Positions 37,855 through 45,320 are shown, counted from the first letter of the stretch. The stretch: 64,000 bases of DNA from Tunicatimonas pelagia (GCF_030506325.1 NZ_CP120683.1:3919001-3983000), one strand, 5' to 3'. The notes: generated from the sequence alone by a model not told the origin. Program-made: numbers and translations.

Positions 37855-38175
37855 ATGGCATCTAAAAAGAAAACTTTTTCCGAACTGATTACCCAATCGG
37901 AGGTTCCGATACTGGTTGATTTTTACGCCGACTGGTGTGGTCCTTGCCAGGCACTGGCGCCCGTAGTTAGCGATACGGCCCGCGATTTTAAAGAAACACT
38001 GAAAGTGGTAAAAGTTGATGTAGACAAAAATCAGTCGGCTGCCATGAAGTACAACATTCAGGGAGTGCCCACCCTCATTTTGTTCCAGCGGGGAAAAATA
38101 GTGTGGCGCCAATCCGGCTTGATGACCAGAAGGGATCTGAAGACTTCCCTGCAAAAAGCAATAACTAATGATTGA
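37855..38175 (+). CDS. trxA: thioredoxin
   Basis: A 106-residue thioredoxin. WCGPC is at residues 27-31 and the cis-proline is in IQGVPTLILFQRG. There is no signal peptide, so it acts in the cytoplasm as a disulfide reductase. Length is standard. It stands alone on the plus strand, divergent from the peptidase gene. Downstream (38176-38275) are AT-rich imperfect inverted repeats built on attaatca/tgattaat. Confidence 0.94.
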   Translation: MASKKKTFSELITQSEVPILVDFYADWCGPCQALAPVVSDTARDFKETLKVVKVDVDKNQSAAMKYNIQGVPTLILFQRGKIVWRQSGLMTRRDLKTSLQKAITND

Positions 38176-38275
38176 TGAATAATGATTAATGAACAATGAA
38201 TATGTTATTAGTCATCATTCATTAATCATCCATCATTAAATATCAATTATTTCACTTAAACAAACTCAGACAATT

Positions 38276-39541
38276 ATGAAGAAGGTTTTGTATTCATTTT
38301 TATGGCTATTCACCGTGGGTGGATTCTTATTTTTAACCAGTTGCGGTGACGATACGGAAGATCCTGCTGACAGCATATCTATTGCTCTTAATCCTAGTGA
38401 CACATCAGCAGTCGTACCGGGAGATACAGTTACAATTGGAGTAACCGTTACTGGTTCTGATGAAGATGCAACTGTTGTATCTGATATGGGTGGCGATTTT
38501 TTGCCTGATAACATAGTTGCTTCAGGAGAAGATGTTCAGTTCGTAGTACCTGAATCTGCTGGAGGTGACATGATTACCCTTACTTTTAGTGTGACTGATG
38601 GTAATGCTCAGCAGAGCGAACAACTGTCTTTTAGCGTTGGCTTTGAAACTGTGGTAGGAGTTGCTTCTAGTAGCACCGATTTTAGTATTCTGGTACAAGC
38701 ACTTACTCAGGCTAATCTAGTGACAACTTTACAAGGTGATGGTCCATTCACGGTCTTTGCCCCTACTAATGCAGCGTTTGAGGCTCTAACAGCTGATTTG
38801 GGAATTACGACTAACGACCTGCTTGCACGCGATGATCTTGCTGATATTCTTCAATATCATGTTGTATCTGGAAGAGTACTGAGCACTGATTTACAACCTG
38901 GGCCAGTAGTTACCCTAGAAGGAAGCAATGCATTCATTACTACTGATGGTGGTGCCCAAGTGAATGGAGCTACTATCGACCCTGCCGATTTGGTTGCTGG
39001 CAATGGAGTAGTTCATGTAGTTGACCAAGTGCTATTACCTCAAAGTTCTATTATTACTTCTACTGCTGTGCTTTTAGGTGGCCAGCTCAACTCAACATTG
39101 GGTAGTTTCTACAATGTATTAGATGATACCGTATATACTTCCGCAGCAGCACAAATGAACGGAAACGATGTAGATCTACTATATTGGTTTACTGAGGCTA
39201 GTGGCTCTATCATCGGAGCACCTGATAACCAATTTGCGAATGATGCCTTTGAAAACACAGACTTCACGACCATTCAGAACTCTACTCGTTTTAGAACAAC
39301 TACTGTGACAGCCGCTCAATTTGATGGTGCTATGAGCCAAAGTGCATTGGAAGACCTTATCGGCGGTGACTTTGATGGTAGTGAAGAAAGTCGCCTAACT
39401 AGTCTTACTGAAGGAGATGTATTTTCTTTTATGCTAGATGCAGAGCGAGGTGGTAATGAAGGATTAGCGAAAGTAGTCGAGATTAGCGGACAGGTTGGTA
39501 ACGAGCGTCAAATTACACTAGACATAAAAACTATTCGCTAA
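38276..39541 (+). CDS. fasciclin-domain lipoprotein
   Basis: A 421-residue surface or periplasmic lipoprotein. The signal ends in the lipobox FLTSC near residue 22. Residues 35-120 look like an Ig-like/cadherin-type beta domain (PGDTVTIGVTVTGSDEDATVV). Residues about 125-250 are one fasciclin domain: FSILVQALTQANLV, GPFTVFAPTNAAFEAL, ILQYHVVSGRVLS and VHVVDQVLLP. The last 160 residues have no family I recognise. Fasciclin domains mediate adhesion or carbohydrate contact. An efficient terminator follows the stop. Confidence 0.88.
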   Translation: MKKVLYSFLWLFTVGGFLFLTSCGDDTEDPADSISIALNPSDTSAVVPGDTVTIGVTVTGSDEDATVVSDMGGDFLPDNIVASGEDVQFVVPESAGGDMITLTFSVTDGNAQQSEQLSFSVGFETVVGVASSSTDFSILVQALTQANLVTTLQGDGPFTVFAPTNAAFEALTADLGITTNDLLARDDLADILQYHVVSGRVLSTDLQPGPVVTLEGSNAFITTDGGAQVNGATIDPADLVAGNGVVHVVDQVLLPQSSIITSTAVLLGGQLNSTLGSFYNVLDDTVYTSAAAQMNGNDVDLLYWFTEASGSIIGAPDNQFANDAFENTDFTTIQNSTRFRTTTVTAAQFDGAMSQSALEDLIGGDFDGSEESRLTSLTEGDVFSFMLDAERGGNEGLAKVVEISGQVGNERQITLDIKTIR

Positions 39542-39567
39542 AATTCAAATAGCATTAGAATAATCAG

Positions 39568-39600
39568 GCGCAAAGGCTTCGGCTTTTGCGCTTTTTATTT
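39568..39600. terminator. bidirectional intrinsic terminator
   Basis: A 10-bp stem gcgcaaaggc / gcttttgcgc (39568-39577 and 39582-39591, one G-T pair) with a TTCG loop is followed by a T-rich tract on the plus strand. It separates the fasciclin gene from the convergent XRE gene, whose stop is at 39595. It belongs to the same gcgca...ttcgg...tgcgc hairpin style that recurs in the toxin-antitoxin island. Confidence 0.85.
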
Positions 39601-39990
39601 TTTGCCTTTACACATTTCCCGTAAAAAAGCGACTTCCTCTTTTAGCTCTTTAATCCGGGCTTCGTATTGCGCTTTCATCTGCTCAAAAGAATCTTTCATA
39701 ATCATAATGTTTCCTCCATGGTTATTGAAAGTGCTATTAAATACCTGATTTTCGTCAAAATTAAGAATATCGCCGGGGGCTACTTCTAGTACTTTAGCAA
39801 TTTTCTCTAGCCGATCTACCGTCATTTCTTTGGTATCTCCCCGCTCTATTTTGCTGTAGTTGGTCTGGGTCATGTTCAATTGCGACGCCATATAATCCTG
39901 AGAGAAACCCTTCACCTCCCGGATTTTTCTAATTTTCTCACTTACATGCATTAGCAGTGTTTTTTCCATAAAGAAATCAGGCTGAGTCAT
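39595..39990 (-). CDS. XRE-family transcriptional regulator
   Basis: A 131-residue DNA-binding protein. A five-helix XRE/HTH_3 domain covers about residues 16-75 (KIREVKGFSQDYMASQLNMT, then TNYSKIERGDTKEMTV). Residues 95-128 form a likely coiled coil rich in E/K/M, giving dimerisation. The start could also be at 39969 or 39951. It is divergent from the crystallin-like lipoprotein gene, and two dyad sequences lie in the shared upstream region, so autoregulation and control of that neighbour are plausible. Confidence 0.88.
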   Translation of the reverse strand: MTQPDFFMEKTLLMHVSEKIRKIREVKGFSQDYMASQLNMTQTNYSKIERGDTKEMTVDRLEKIAKVLEVAPGDILNFDENQVFNSTFNNHGGNIMIMKDSFEQMKAQYEARIKELKEEVAFLREMCKGKK

Positions 39991-39998
39991 ATTTTAAA

Positions 39999-40010
39999 AC
40001 TTTCGAAAGT
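39999..40010. promoter_or_regulatory. 12-bp perfect palindrome, candidate operator
   Basis: ACTTTCGAAAGT is a perfect palindrome 8 bases upstream of the first possible XRE start codon. Its position fits autorepression. It is inferred only from symmetry and location. Confidence 0.35.
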
Positions 40011-40058
40011 GGTAAAGTACGACTTTTTGCCATTTTTAAGAAAACAGGCACTTCCTAA

Positions 40059-40076
40059 TTGGTAATAAGTTACCAA
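40059..40076. promoter_or_regulatory. 18-bp dyad, candidate operator
   Basis: TTGGTAA-TAAG-TTACCAA has perfect 7-bp arms around a 4-base centre. It lies between the divergent XRE gene and the lipoprotein gene at 40152, where a regulator could control both. Confidence 0.35.
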
Positions 40077-40151
40077 AGCATATTTTCTGATTTGCCACCG
40101 TAACTGCATAGGTTTAATAAAAATTATCATACCACTTAAACCTATTCAATT

Positions 40152-40904
40152 ATGAAAAAGAATTGGACAATTTTAGTTTTTAAGGCTTTTAGCGTGTTGG
40201 CTATGGTATCACTGCTTTTTGCTTGTCAGGAAGATGAGGAAGTCGCTACACTACCCGAAAAGGGTTCTCTAGAGAAACCAAAGAACTATACCTTCATATA
40301 TGATGGTGTTGAGTACAGTGCTCCAACTTTAGGTGATATGCTTCTCATGAGTGATCGTGAGTATGTCTTGAAGCCAAACTTTGTGATTTACGCAAGCCAA
40401 GAAAGTGGGGATACCTATCATGTGTATAATTCTTTAGAAGAGTGCAAGAAAAATCATAAAAGTAAAGCAATACCTCAGGTGAACAGTAAGGCTCAGGGTA
40501 CTCGTGTAGGTAGTATATCCATGATTTTATATTTAAACAAGAATACTCAAAACGGAAATCCTGACCGTCATACTCAAAGATATCATATATACCGTGATTG
40601 TGATCAGGGAGAAGAACCTTGTATAAGTACAATCAACAATTTAGGTAGATTTGATAATGCTGTATCAAGTTTAACATACTGTAACTTTAATTCGCCCGAT
40701 AAATTAGGCGCTAGTATAGTCTTGCGGGATATTCCTAGTTTACCTAGGACTGCTCCTAGCCTTTGGCTTTACGTTCCCGCGGGTGATTGCGGCGGTTATG
40801 ATGATTTAAGTATATTCACTATTCATCCCAGCATTTGGGCAGGATACTCAGGAAATTTTGATAATAGAATAAGTGGAGTATGGATATCATTCCCGGATTT
40901 ATAA
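40152..40904 (+). CDS. lipoprotein with betagamma-crystallin-like motifs
   Basis: A 250-residue secreted protein. The signal peptide ends in the lipobox LLFAC (cysteine 25). Near residues 167-172 is DNAVSS and near 236-241 DNRISG; the first fits and the second nearly fits the (N/D)(N/D)xx(S/T)S calcium-binding motif of betagamma-crystallins. Cysteines in the middle and C-terminal regions (YRDCDQGEEPC, GDCGGYD) could form disulfides. I do not recognise the full-length family. It may be a calcium-stabilised surface protein or an inhibitor-like protein. Regulation by the divergent XRE protein is possible. Confidence 0.6.
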   Translation: MKKNWTILVFKAFSVLAMVSLLFACQEDEEVATLPEKGSLEKPKNYTFIYDGVEYSAPTLGDMLLMSDREYVLKPNFVIYASQESGDTYHVYNSLEECKKNHKSKAIPQVNSKAQGTRVGSISMILYLNKNTQNGNPDRHTQRYHIYRDCDQGEEPCISTINNLGRFDNAVSSLTYCNFNSPDKLGASIVLRDIPSLPRTAPSLWLYVPAGDCGGYDDLSIFTIHPSIWAGYSGNFDNRISGVWISFPDL

Positions 40905-40934
40905 GAACCCGATCAATAATAAGTATAATAAATA

Positions 40935-41003
40935 CGTCATCGCGAACGAATGTGAAGCAATCTCACGCTATGAAAGACCGCTTCGCAGAGCCTCGCGGTG
41001 ACG
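40935..41003. repeat. REP-like palindromic element, copy 1
   Basis: Begins cgtcatcgcga and ends tcgcggtgacg, an almost perfect terminal inverted repeat, with gaagcaatctc and cttcgcagagc between. Similar sequence lies at the start of the window. Confidence 0.75.
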
Positions 41004-41031
41004 TTTTAGGAGTGATACTTTATATATTTGT

Positions 41032-41092
41032 AAGCGCAGGGGTTTCAGCTCTTGCGCTTCTTTTATTTTTTGCCTTCTGGGTGTTGCTTGTG
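41032..41092 (+). repeat. hairpin/leader module, degenerate copy
   Basis: Hairpin arms agcgcagggg / ctcttgcgct with a T-rich tail, then ccttctgggtgttgcttgtg, a decayed version of the leader part (ccttttggtgctgcttttcg) found in the other copies. Confidence 0.6.
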
Positions 41093-41100
41093 CCCCCTCT

Positions 41101-41166
41101 GTCATCCCGAAGGAATCTTGCCGGTTATATCTGATTGAGACCGCTTCGCAGAGCCTCGCGGTGACG
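41101..41166. repeat. REP-like palindromic element, copy 2
   Basis: Begins gtcatcccgaaggaatctt and ends cgcagagcctcgcggtgacg. The 3' half is identical to copy 1 at 40975-41003, the 5' half is a different variant of the family. Confidence 0.7.
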
Positions 41167-41193
41167 TCTTAGGAGTTATACTTTATAATTTGC

Positions 41194-41276
41194 AAGCGCA
41201 GGGGTTTTGGCTCTTGCGCTTCTTTCTTGATGTAAACTTATCTTTTGGGACTGCTTTTCGTTAGAAAGAAGTATAT
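41194..41276 (+). repeat. hairpin/leader module upstream of toxin-antitoxin locus 1
   Basis: A hairpin with arms agcgca / tgcgct is followed by a T-rich stretch, then ttttgggactgcttttcg, ttagaaagaagtatat. The inner part cttttcgttagaaag is a short dyad. The same two-part module precedes the operons at 43913, 44617 and 45321. Confidence 0.8.
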
Positions 41277-41330
41277 TTATAACTTTATCGTTCTAGCGAT
41301 AACACTCTTTATTTTTAGAAGGAAAATAGC

Positions 41331-41552
41331 ATGGAGAAGACCACTTTACGAGAAGAATTGCATCAGTATATTGATCAAGCCGATGAGCGTATCCTAAAGC
41401 TTATTTACGGCATGATGCAGGCCGATCAGCCGATTGAAGTACCCAAATTTCACCAGGATATTATCCAAGAACGACTAACTAAGCATCAGGCTAATCCGAA
41501 AGATGTGCTTAGCTGGCAACAGGTACGTGACCATGTTCAGCAGCGTGGATGA
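41331..41552 (+). CDS. antitoxin of toxin-antitoxin locus 1
   Basis: A 73-residue acidic/basic small protein beginning MEKTTLREELHQYIDQADER, with LSWQQVRDHVQQR at the C-terminus. It resembles the two antitoxins at 43913 and 44617 in layout (DER.L..LYGMM, then a QEV/QQV helix), so the three are probably related RelB/addiction-module components. Its TGA overlaps the ATG of the toxin frame (ATGA), classical for such pairs. The toxin is inactivated, so this antitoxin is now orphaned. Confidence 0.7.
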   Translation: MEKTTLREELHQYIDQADERILKLIYGMMQADQPIEVPKFHQDIIQERLTKHQANPKDVLSWQQVRDHVQQRG

Positions 41553-41854
41553 GTAGGTACACACTTGTCTTCCACCCTGAGGCATTGCAGGATATTTCGG
41601 CAGCAATGGATTGGTACGATGAACAATAAATAGGATTGGCTGATCGGTTTTATGCTCAATTAGATGATAAACTACAGCAAATACTTACCCATCCGTACCT
41701 ATACGCAGTTCGCTATTCCGAAGTACGCTGCGTTCAATTAGAGAGGTTTCCCTATTTAGTACATTATTACGTAGAAGTAGAAGAGCAGCAGATTACGGTT
41801 CTGGGTGTTATTCACACTAGCCGTGACCCTCTCGAAGGAACTGAAAGGCTATAA
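41549..41854 (+). pseudogene. RelE/ParE-type toxin with premature stop
   Basis: From the ATG at 41549 the frame reads a RelE/ParE N-terminus (MSRYTLVFHPEALQDISAAM, then DWYDEQ) and meets TAA at 41627-41629 (codon 27). The same frame continues without shift as IGLADRFYAQLDDKL, VRCVQLERFPYLVHYYV and VLGVIHTSRDP, the remainder of the toxin fold, to 41854. The only visible defect is one nonsense codon in helix 1. The protein is expected to be non-functional unless the stop is suppressed. Confidence 0.88.
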
Positions 41855-41947
41855 ATTCTTCATGCTGGGTTATTCTTTCTTACAAAATCAATAGATGACT
41901 AGGTCTGGGTTCTAGTGCTTTTTTTGTTTGCCAAGGATATATTGTAG

Positions 41948-42067
41948 TTACTTCGGTAATCTCCAGTTTTCCATAGTAAGACCAGGGATGCGGGAGAATT
42001 CTTTCTCGTTGGAAGTAATTAATATCAGTTTGTTCACCAACGCAGTAGTGGCAATCAGCAGATCATA
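41948..42067 (-). pseudogene. C-terminal fragment of VapC, cut off by IS630
   Basis: On the minus strand 39 codons read YDLLIATTALVNKLILITSN, EKEFSRIPGL, TMENWRLPK and a TAA stop. This is the standard C-terminal half of a VapC PIN toxin, including the YDLLIAT aspartate and the TSNEKEF block. It directly continues the frame of the N-terminal fragment at 43182-43469 once the IS630 element and one TA are removed. Confidence 0.92.
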
Positions 42068-43179
42068 AGTGCCGAGACACAATTAGTTTAAAATGGTTAG
42101 CTTTGCTATCAAAAGTCAATAGATGGGTAAGATACGCAAAATAGAGTTAAGTGAACAAGAACGAACAGTCTTGTTAGCGGGCTACCACCAGGGGAGGTCG
42201 TCGGCTTTTCGTCAACGTTGCCATATGATCTTGCTGAAAAGTGAAGGACGCACGTCTCAGGATGTAGCCGCCATTTTAGGCAGTAATTTGGTATCGGTCA
42301 ATAACTGGTTGACCCGGTATGAACAAGAAGGTATTGCCGGACTGAGCACCCGCCCTGGCCGAGGTCGTAAGCCTATTTTAGACCTACTCAATGATAAAGC
42401 GAAGGTGCGCGAGATAGTACAACAAGAACGCCAGCGACTCAAGCGGGCTAAGCTGATCCTGGAAGAAGAACTTGACAAACAGCCACCGTGGCGCGGTTCA
42501 GTGAAAAAACGCTCAAACGTTTTTTAAAAGAGTTGGCGCAAGCTGGAATCGGGTTCGCAAAAGACCAAAAGAAAAGCCGGATGCGGCCTTGTATGAAGTA
42601 AGAAGACAAGCCGTAGCGATGATAGATGCGCAGTACCGTGCCGGGCATATTGACTTATACTACGGGGACGAAACCCGCATTTCTACCGAAGGGTATGTGC
42701 CTTATGCTTGGCAATTCGCTGACGAAGAAGTAGCCATTGAAGTGAGGCGCGGGGCGGCCATTAATGTGCTTGGCCTGCTCAGTAGAGGCAATCAACTAAT
42801 CTATCGGACTACCCCCGACAACATCAATGCTGATTTTGTGATTGAACAGTTGGAAAGCTTGTCTTGGCATATCATCAGGCCTACCGTAGTGGTACTGGAC
42901 AATGCCAGTGTACATAAGGCACGAAAGTTAGCCCAATGTATTGACCGTTGGCAACAACGCGGGCTATTCTTATGCTACTTGCCCCCGTATAGCCCTCATT
43001 TAAACATCATTGAACGCTTTTGGAAAGAACTCAAAGAAGGTTGTATCCGACCAGAAGACTACCAATCAGCTGATACAATCTTCTATGCCGTAGACCGGGC
43101 ACTGGCCGCTACCGGCCAGCAGGTCAAAATTAACTTCGCAGATTATCAATATAGTTATAACTAATTTAGGTCAGGTACT
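42068..43179 (+). mobile_element. IS630-family insertion sequence in vapC
   Basis: The element is 1112 bp. It is flanked by TA on both sides (42066-42067 and 43180-43181), the target duplication typical of IS630/Tc1. The ends AGTGCCGAGACACAATTAGTT and the complement of the right end, AGTACCTGACCTAAATTAGTT in type, match at 14 of 21 positions. Excision in silico restores an uninterrupted 135-codon vapC. The transposase frame is broken, so the copy may be immobile. Confidence 0.9.
42123..43164 (+). pseudogene. IS630 transposase, frame-disrupted
   Basis: The N-terminal part (42123-42527) has the IS630 helix-turn-helix (GRTSQDVAAILGSNLVSVNNW, RYEQEGIAGLSTRPGRGRKP). The C-terminal part (to 43164) has the DDE_3 domain: IDLYYGDETRIS, PTVVVLDNASVHKAR and PYSPHLNIIERFWKELKEG carry the D, D and E. 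Between them the family-like stretch FSEKTLKRFLKEL lies in a third frame near 42494-42540, followed by GASWNRVRKRPKEKPD in the frame of the second part. Two frame changes are therefore needed, which suggests decay rather than a single programmed shift. Confidence 0.82.
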
Positions 43180-43181
43180 TA

Positions 43182-43469
43182 AGCACCAATGGGTTGCCCC
43201 TTCTTTTGTAGGTTAGCCCGGATACGGGCAGCTACCATAGCTTCATTTTCCGTAAAAGGTAGTATTTCGACATCATTCAAGAACCCCAGAACTGCCTCTC
43301 GGGTAGTTTTTTTCATTTGAGGATTTCTGAACAAGCCGTATCGGAGTTCATGAGCGGTAATGCATGATATTTTCACCTCAGATGGCGATAATGCTTTTAT
43401 GTGATCCAGGGTATTGGCATCCCTCTTGGCCAAATCACCTACTGCGCAGGCGTCTAACAAATAAAGCAT
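43182..43469 (-). pseudogene. N-terminal fragment of VapC toxin, interrupted by IS630
   Basis: Ninety-six codons starting MLYLLDACAVGDLAKRD with the first PIN aspartate, the glutamate in TAHELRYGL, and ending KKGQPIGA where the IS630 junction makes a stop (TAA at 43179-43181). The next catalytic aspartate (in YDLLIAT) is on the other side of the insertion, so the ribonuclease active site is split. The fragment overlaps no other gene and follows the vapB stop by one base. Confidence 0.9.
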
Positions 43470-43470
43470 T

Positions 43471-43704
43471 TTAAAAAATATCGTCCCGAGGACTCTTCAG
43501 CTCAGAACGGTAGGATTCAAAACGATCTAGCGTAGGTTCATCAACTAATTTATCTATCCAAGTGCCCCAGGAGGATTTCTGTTCTCGTTGCAAAAGCTGC
43601 TCAATTGCCCGACGAATAGCTGCATTTTTACTGATTCCTTTATTCTTAGCATAAGAATCAATTTGAATCTTTAATGCTTCCGGTAAATAAATTGATATAT
43701 TCAT
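43471..43704 (-). CDS. vapB: VapB-type ribbon-helix-helix antitoxin
   Basis: A 77-residue protein with a ribbon-helix-helix DNA-binding N-terminus (MNISIYLPEALKIQIDSYAK, then GISKNAAIRRAIEQLL), the CopG/VapB arrangement. The C-terminal half (LVDEPTLDRFESYRSEL) would wrap the VapC toxin. The downstream toxin is split by IS630. The antitoxin frame is intact, so it may still bind its own promoter near 43720. The next operon is divergent. Confidence 0.85.
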   Translation of the reverse strand: MNISIYLPEALKIQIDSYAKNKGISKNAAIRRAIEQLLQREQKSSWGTWIDKLVDEPTLDRFESYRSELKSPRDDIF

Positions 43705-43772
43705 GATATAACATGTTATAATAACTACGATAGGATAAAAGAAATGTTGTAGAAGTTATGCAAGCATTGTTT

Positions 43773-43860
43773 AAGCTCAGAGGGTTTCGGCTCTTGCACT
43801 TTTTTATTTACTGAATATGCAGGCAATCCTTTTGGTGCTGCTTTTCGTTACTATGGTATA
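43773..43860 (+). repeat. hairpin/leader module upstream of toxin-antitoxin locus 3
   Basis: Hairpin region agctcagagggtttcggctc, ttgcact with a T-run, then atccttttggtgctgctttt, cgtta and ggtata. Here the module lies between two divergent operons (vapB and the antitoxin at 43913), so its hairpin cannot serve as a terminator for either neighbouring gene. Confidence 0.78.
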
Positions 43861-43912
43861 GTCAAGGCCAAAAAAATCAGTATATTCATCAGCAATCATT
43901 ATAATTACCATC

Positions 43913-44143
43913 ATGGATGTTGCCACTAAATACCGAATCGTTGAGAAAATTATCAATACGGAAGATGAAGGTTTACTGAAAGAAATTGATGCATTACTAA
44001 ATCTATCTGATGCTGATTTTTGGGATGATCTTTCTGCCTCAACAAAAGCCTCTATTCAGCGAGGGTTAGAGGATGCCCAACAGGGCAGAACCCGACCCCA
44101 CCAAGAAGTGATGAATGAGATTAAGACTCGCTTCTCAAAATAA
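43913..44143 (+). CDS. antitoxin of toxin-antitoxin locus 3
   Basis: A 76-residue protein. The N-terminus MDVATKYRIVEKIINTEDEG is helical and the C-terminus SIQRGLEDAQQGRTRPHQEV, MNEIKTRF is the common end of Bacteroidota antitoxins paired with RelE/ParE toxins (I-x-x-G-L-x-x-x-x-x-G-x-x-x-x-H-x-E-V-M). It is close in its last 35 residues to the antitoxin at 44617. The toxin starts 7 bases downstream. Confidence 0.82.
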   Translation: MDVATKYRIVEKIINTEDEGLLKEIDALLNLSDADFWDDLSASTKASIQRGLEDAQQGRTRPHQEVMNEIKTRFSK

Positions 44144-44150
44144 GATCGAG

Positions 44151-44444
44151 ATGGCCTATACCGTTATTTGGTCAGTAGAAGCTGAAACTACCTACGCTAA
44201 CTTGCTAAATTTTTTGGAGGAACGTTGGTCAGACAGACAAATCAACCGCTTCATAGAAAGGAGTGAGGAAGTTATCCGTTTCATTGGAAATAATCCTCTT
44301 ATGTACCCTTGCTCTAAAACACGGGAAATACATCGCGCCGTGATTAGCAAGCAAACTAGTTTATACTACTACATTACGGGAGAGGTAGTCGTACTACTAA
44401 GTTTTGAAGACAATCGGCAGAATCCCAAAAGGTCAAAATACTAG
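44151..44444 (+). CDS. RelE/ParE-family toxin of locus 3
   Basis: A 97-residue toxin counted from MAYTVIWSVEAETTYANLLN; the open frame begins at 44115 inside the antitoxin, but this ATG gives the standard start. The alpha-helical hairpin (FLEERWSDRQINRFIERSEE), then GNNPLMYPCSK and the C-terminal strands IHRAVISKQTSLYYYI and VVLLSFEDNRQNP, fit the ParE/RelE fold. LLSFEDNRQNP is the usual ending. The protein has no visible defect. Confidence 0.83.
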   Translation: MAYTVIWSVEAETTYANLLNFLEERWSDRQINRFIERSEEVIRFIGNNPLMYPCSKTREIHRAVISKQTSLYYYITGEVVVLLSFEDNRQNPKRSKY

Positions 44445-44481
44445 TGTTGCCAGTTGCTTTGCTTTACCCTTCAACTTACAA

Positions 44482-44565
44482 AAGCGCAAGGGTTTCGGCT
44501 CTTGTGCTCTTTTGTTGATGGAAACTAATCTTTTTGGGACTGCTTTTCGTTAGAAAAAGGTATAT
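44482..44565 (+). repeat. hairpin/leader module upstream of toxin-antitoxin locus 4
   Basis: Hairpin arms agcgcaaggg / ctcttgtgct with tttcgg loop and T-rich tail, then atctttttgggactgctttt, cgttagaaaaaggtatat. Nearly identical to the copy at 41194, also in the linker gatg(g/t)aaact(t/a)atc. It sits 37 bp after the locus 3 toxin, where it can also terminate transcription. Confidence 0.82.
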
Positions 44566-44616
44566 CGAATAAATTATAAGCTCAGAAGAGCTACTTTTTG
44601 TCAAAAGTATATAATT

Positions 44617-44868
44617 ATGGGAAATGCTGAGCTAAAACTAAATATATTCAGGATAGTAGATCAGCTCTCGGAGCGGGAGCTACAAAAGCTCTATGGTATG
44701 GTTAGCGACTTAGTGAGCAATGATACCACTCCTTCAAGCCTCCCATGGGATCATTTGTCAGGAGGTGAGCGCACCGCGATAGAAAAGGGATTATCACAAC
44801 TTGAACAGGGGCAAGGTATACCTCATCAGGAAGTGATGAATAACTTTAGAAAAAAGTATAGTGGATGA
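44617..44868 (+). CDS. antitoxin of toxin-antitoxin locus 4
   Basis: An 83-residue protein: MGNAELKLNIFRIVDQLSER, ELQKLYGMVSDLV, then WDHLSGGERTAIEKGLSQLE, QGQGIPHQEVMNNFRKKY. The C-terminal block matches that of the locus 3 antitoxin (AIEKGLSQ.EQG...HQEVMN). Its TGA overlaps the toxin ATG (ATGA). Confidence 0.83.
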   Translation: MGNAELKLNIFRIVDQLSERELQKLYGMVSDLVSNDTTPSSLPWDHLSGGERTAIEKGLSQLEQGQGIPHQEVMNNFRKKYSG

Positions 44869-45176
44869 ACCGGGAAATTGTCTGGTCACCGCTGGCGCAG
44901 CAAGACGTTGAGCAACAGCTTGACTACTTGACCCGAGAGTGGAGGATGCAGGTGGGAATTGACTTGCTAGAACGGATAGATGAAGTGTTAGCTGCCATCA
45001 CCAGTGATCCTACTACCTACTATCAGGTAGATGCCTCTCGTCAGATTCATAAGTTTATGGTCAATAAGTATACGGTGCTTTACTATCAAGTAACCACTGA
45101 GGCTATTCGCCTGATTACCTTTTGGGATGGCCGCCAAGATGAAAAGAAGCTTACCGAGCGATTGAAAAATAGCTAG
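44865..45176 (+). CDS. RelE/ParE-family toxin of locus 4
   Basis: A 103-residue toxin: REIVWSPLAQQDVEQQLDYL, EVLAAITSDPTTYYQVDASR, IHKFMVNKYTVLYYQV and IRLITFWDGRQDEKKL. The strand pattern and the ITFWDGRQDP-like ending are typical of ParE. Overlap with the antitoxin is 4 bp. It is intact. Confidence 0.86.
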   Translation: MNREIVWSPLAQQDVEQQLDYLTREWRMQVGIDLLERIDEVLAAITSDPTTYYQVDASRQIHKFMVNKYTVLYYQVTTEAIRLITFWDGRQDEKKLTERLKNS

Positions 45177-45219
45177 CAGATCGTCAACTCGTATAGCAAT
45201 CTGATTTCTTTAATTATAG

Positions 45220-45310
45220 GAGCGCAGTAGTTTCGGCTCTTGCGCTTTTTTTGTTTGTAGGCGTAGGGCCACATCCTTTTGGTGCTGCTTTTCGTTGGAA
45301 AAAGGTATAT
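45220..45310 (+). repeat. hairpin/leader module upstream of toxin-antitoxin locus 5
   Basis: Hairpin arms agcgcagtag / ctcttgcgct with a tttcgg loop and T7 tail, then atccttttggtgctgctttt, cgttggaaaaaggtatat. The following operon encodes a VapC-type toxin, unlike the RelE/ParE operons behind the other copies. Confidence 0.82.
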
Positions 45311-45320
45311 TCGTTCGCAA

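Larger units (their letters stand above)
40905..41330. other. repeat-rich intergenic region
   Basis: No supported gene lies here. The region is built from two tandem units, each a REP-like palindrome followed by a hairpin module; the second half of one unit (40975-41063) is nearly identical to 41138-41225. The final part leads into the first toxin-antitoxin operon. Confidence 0.75.

Noticed and set aside
37759-38196. 145-codon frame opposite thioredoxin
   Set aside because: The thioredoxin frame with an intact WCGPC site explains the region.
40880-41134. Short plus-strand frame after the crystallin-like lipoprotein gene
   Set aside because: It runs through REP palindromes and a hairpin; no domain or start signal supports it.
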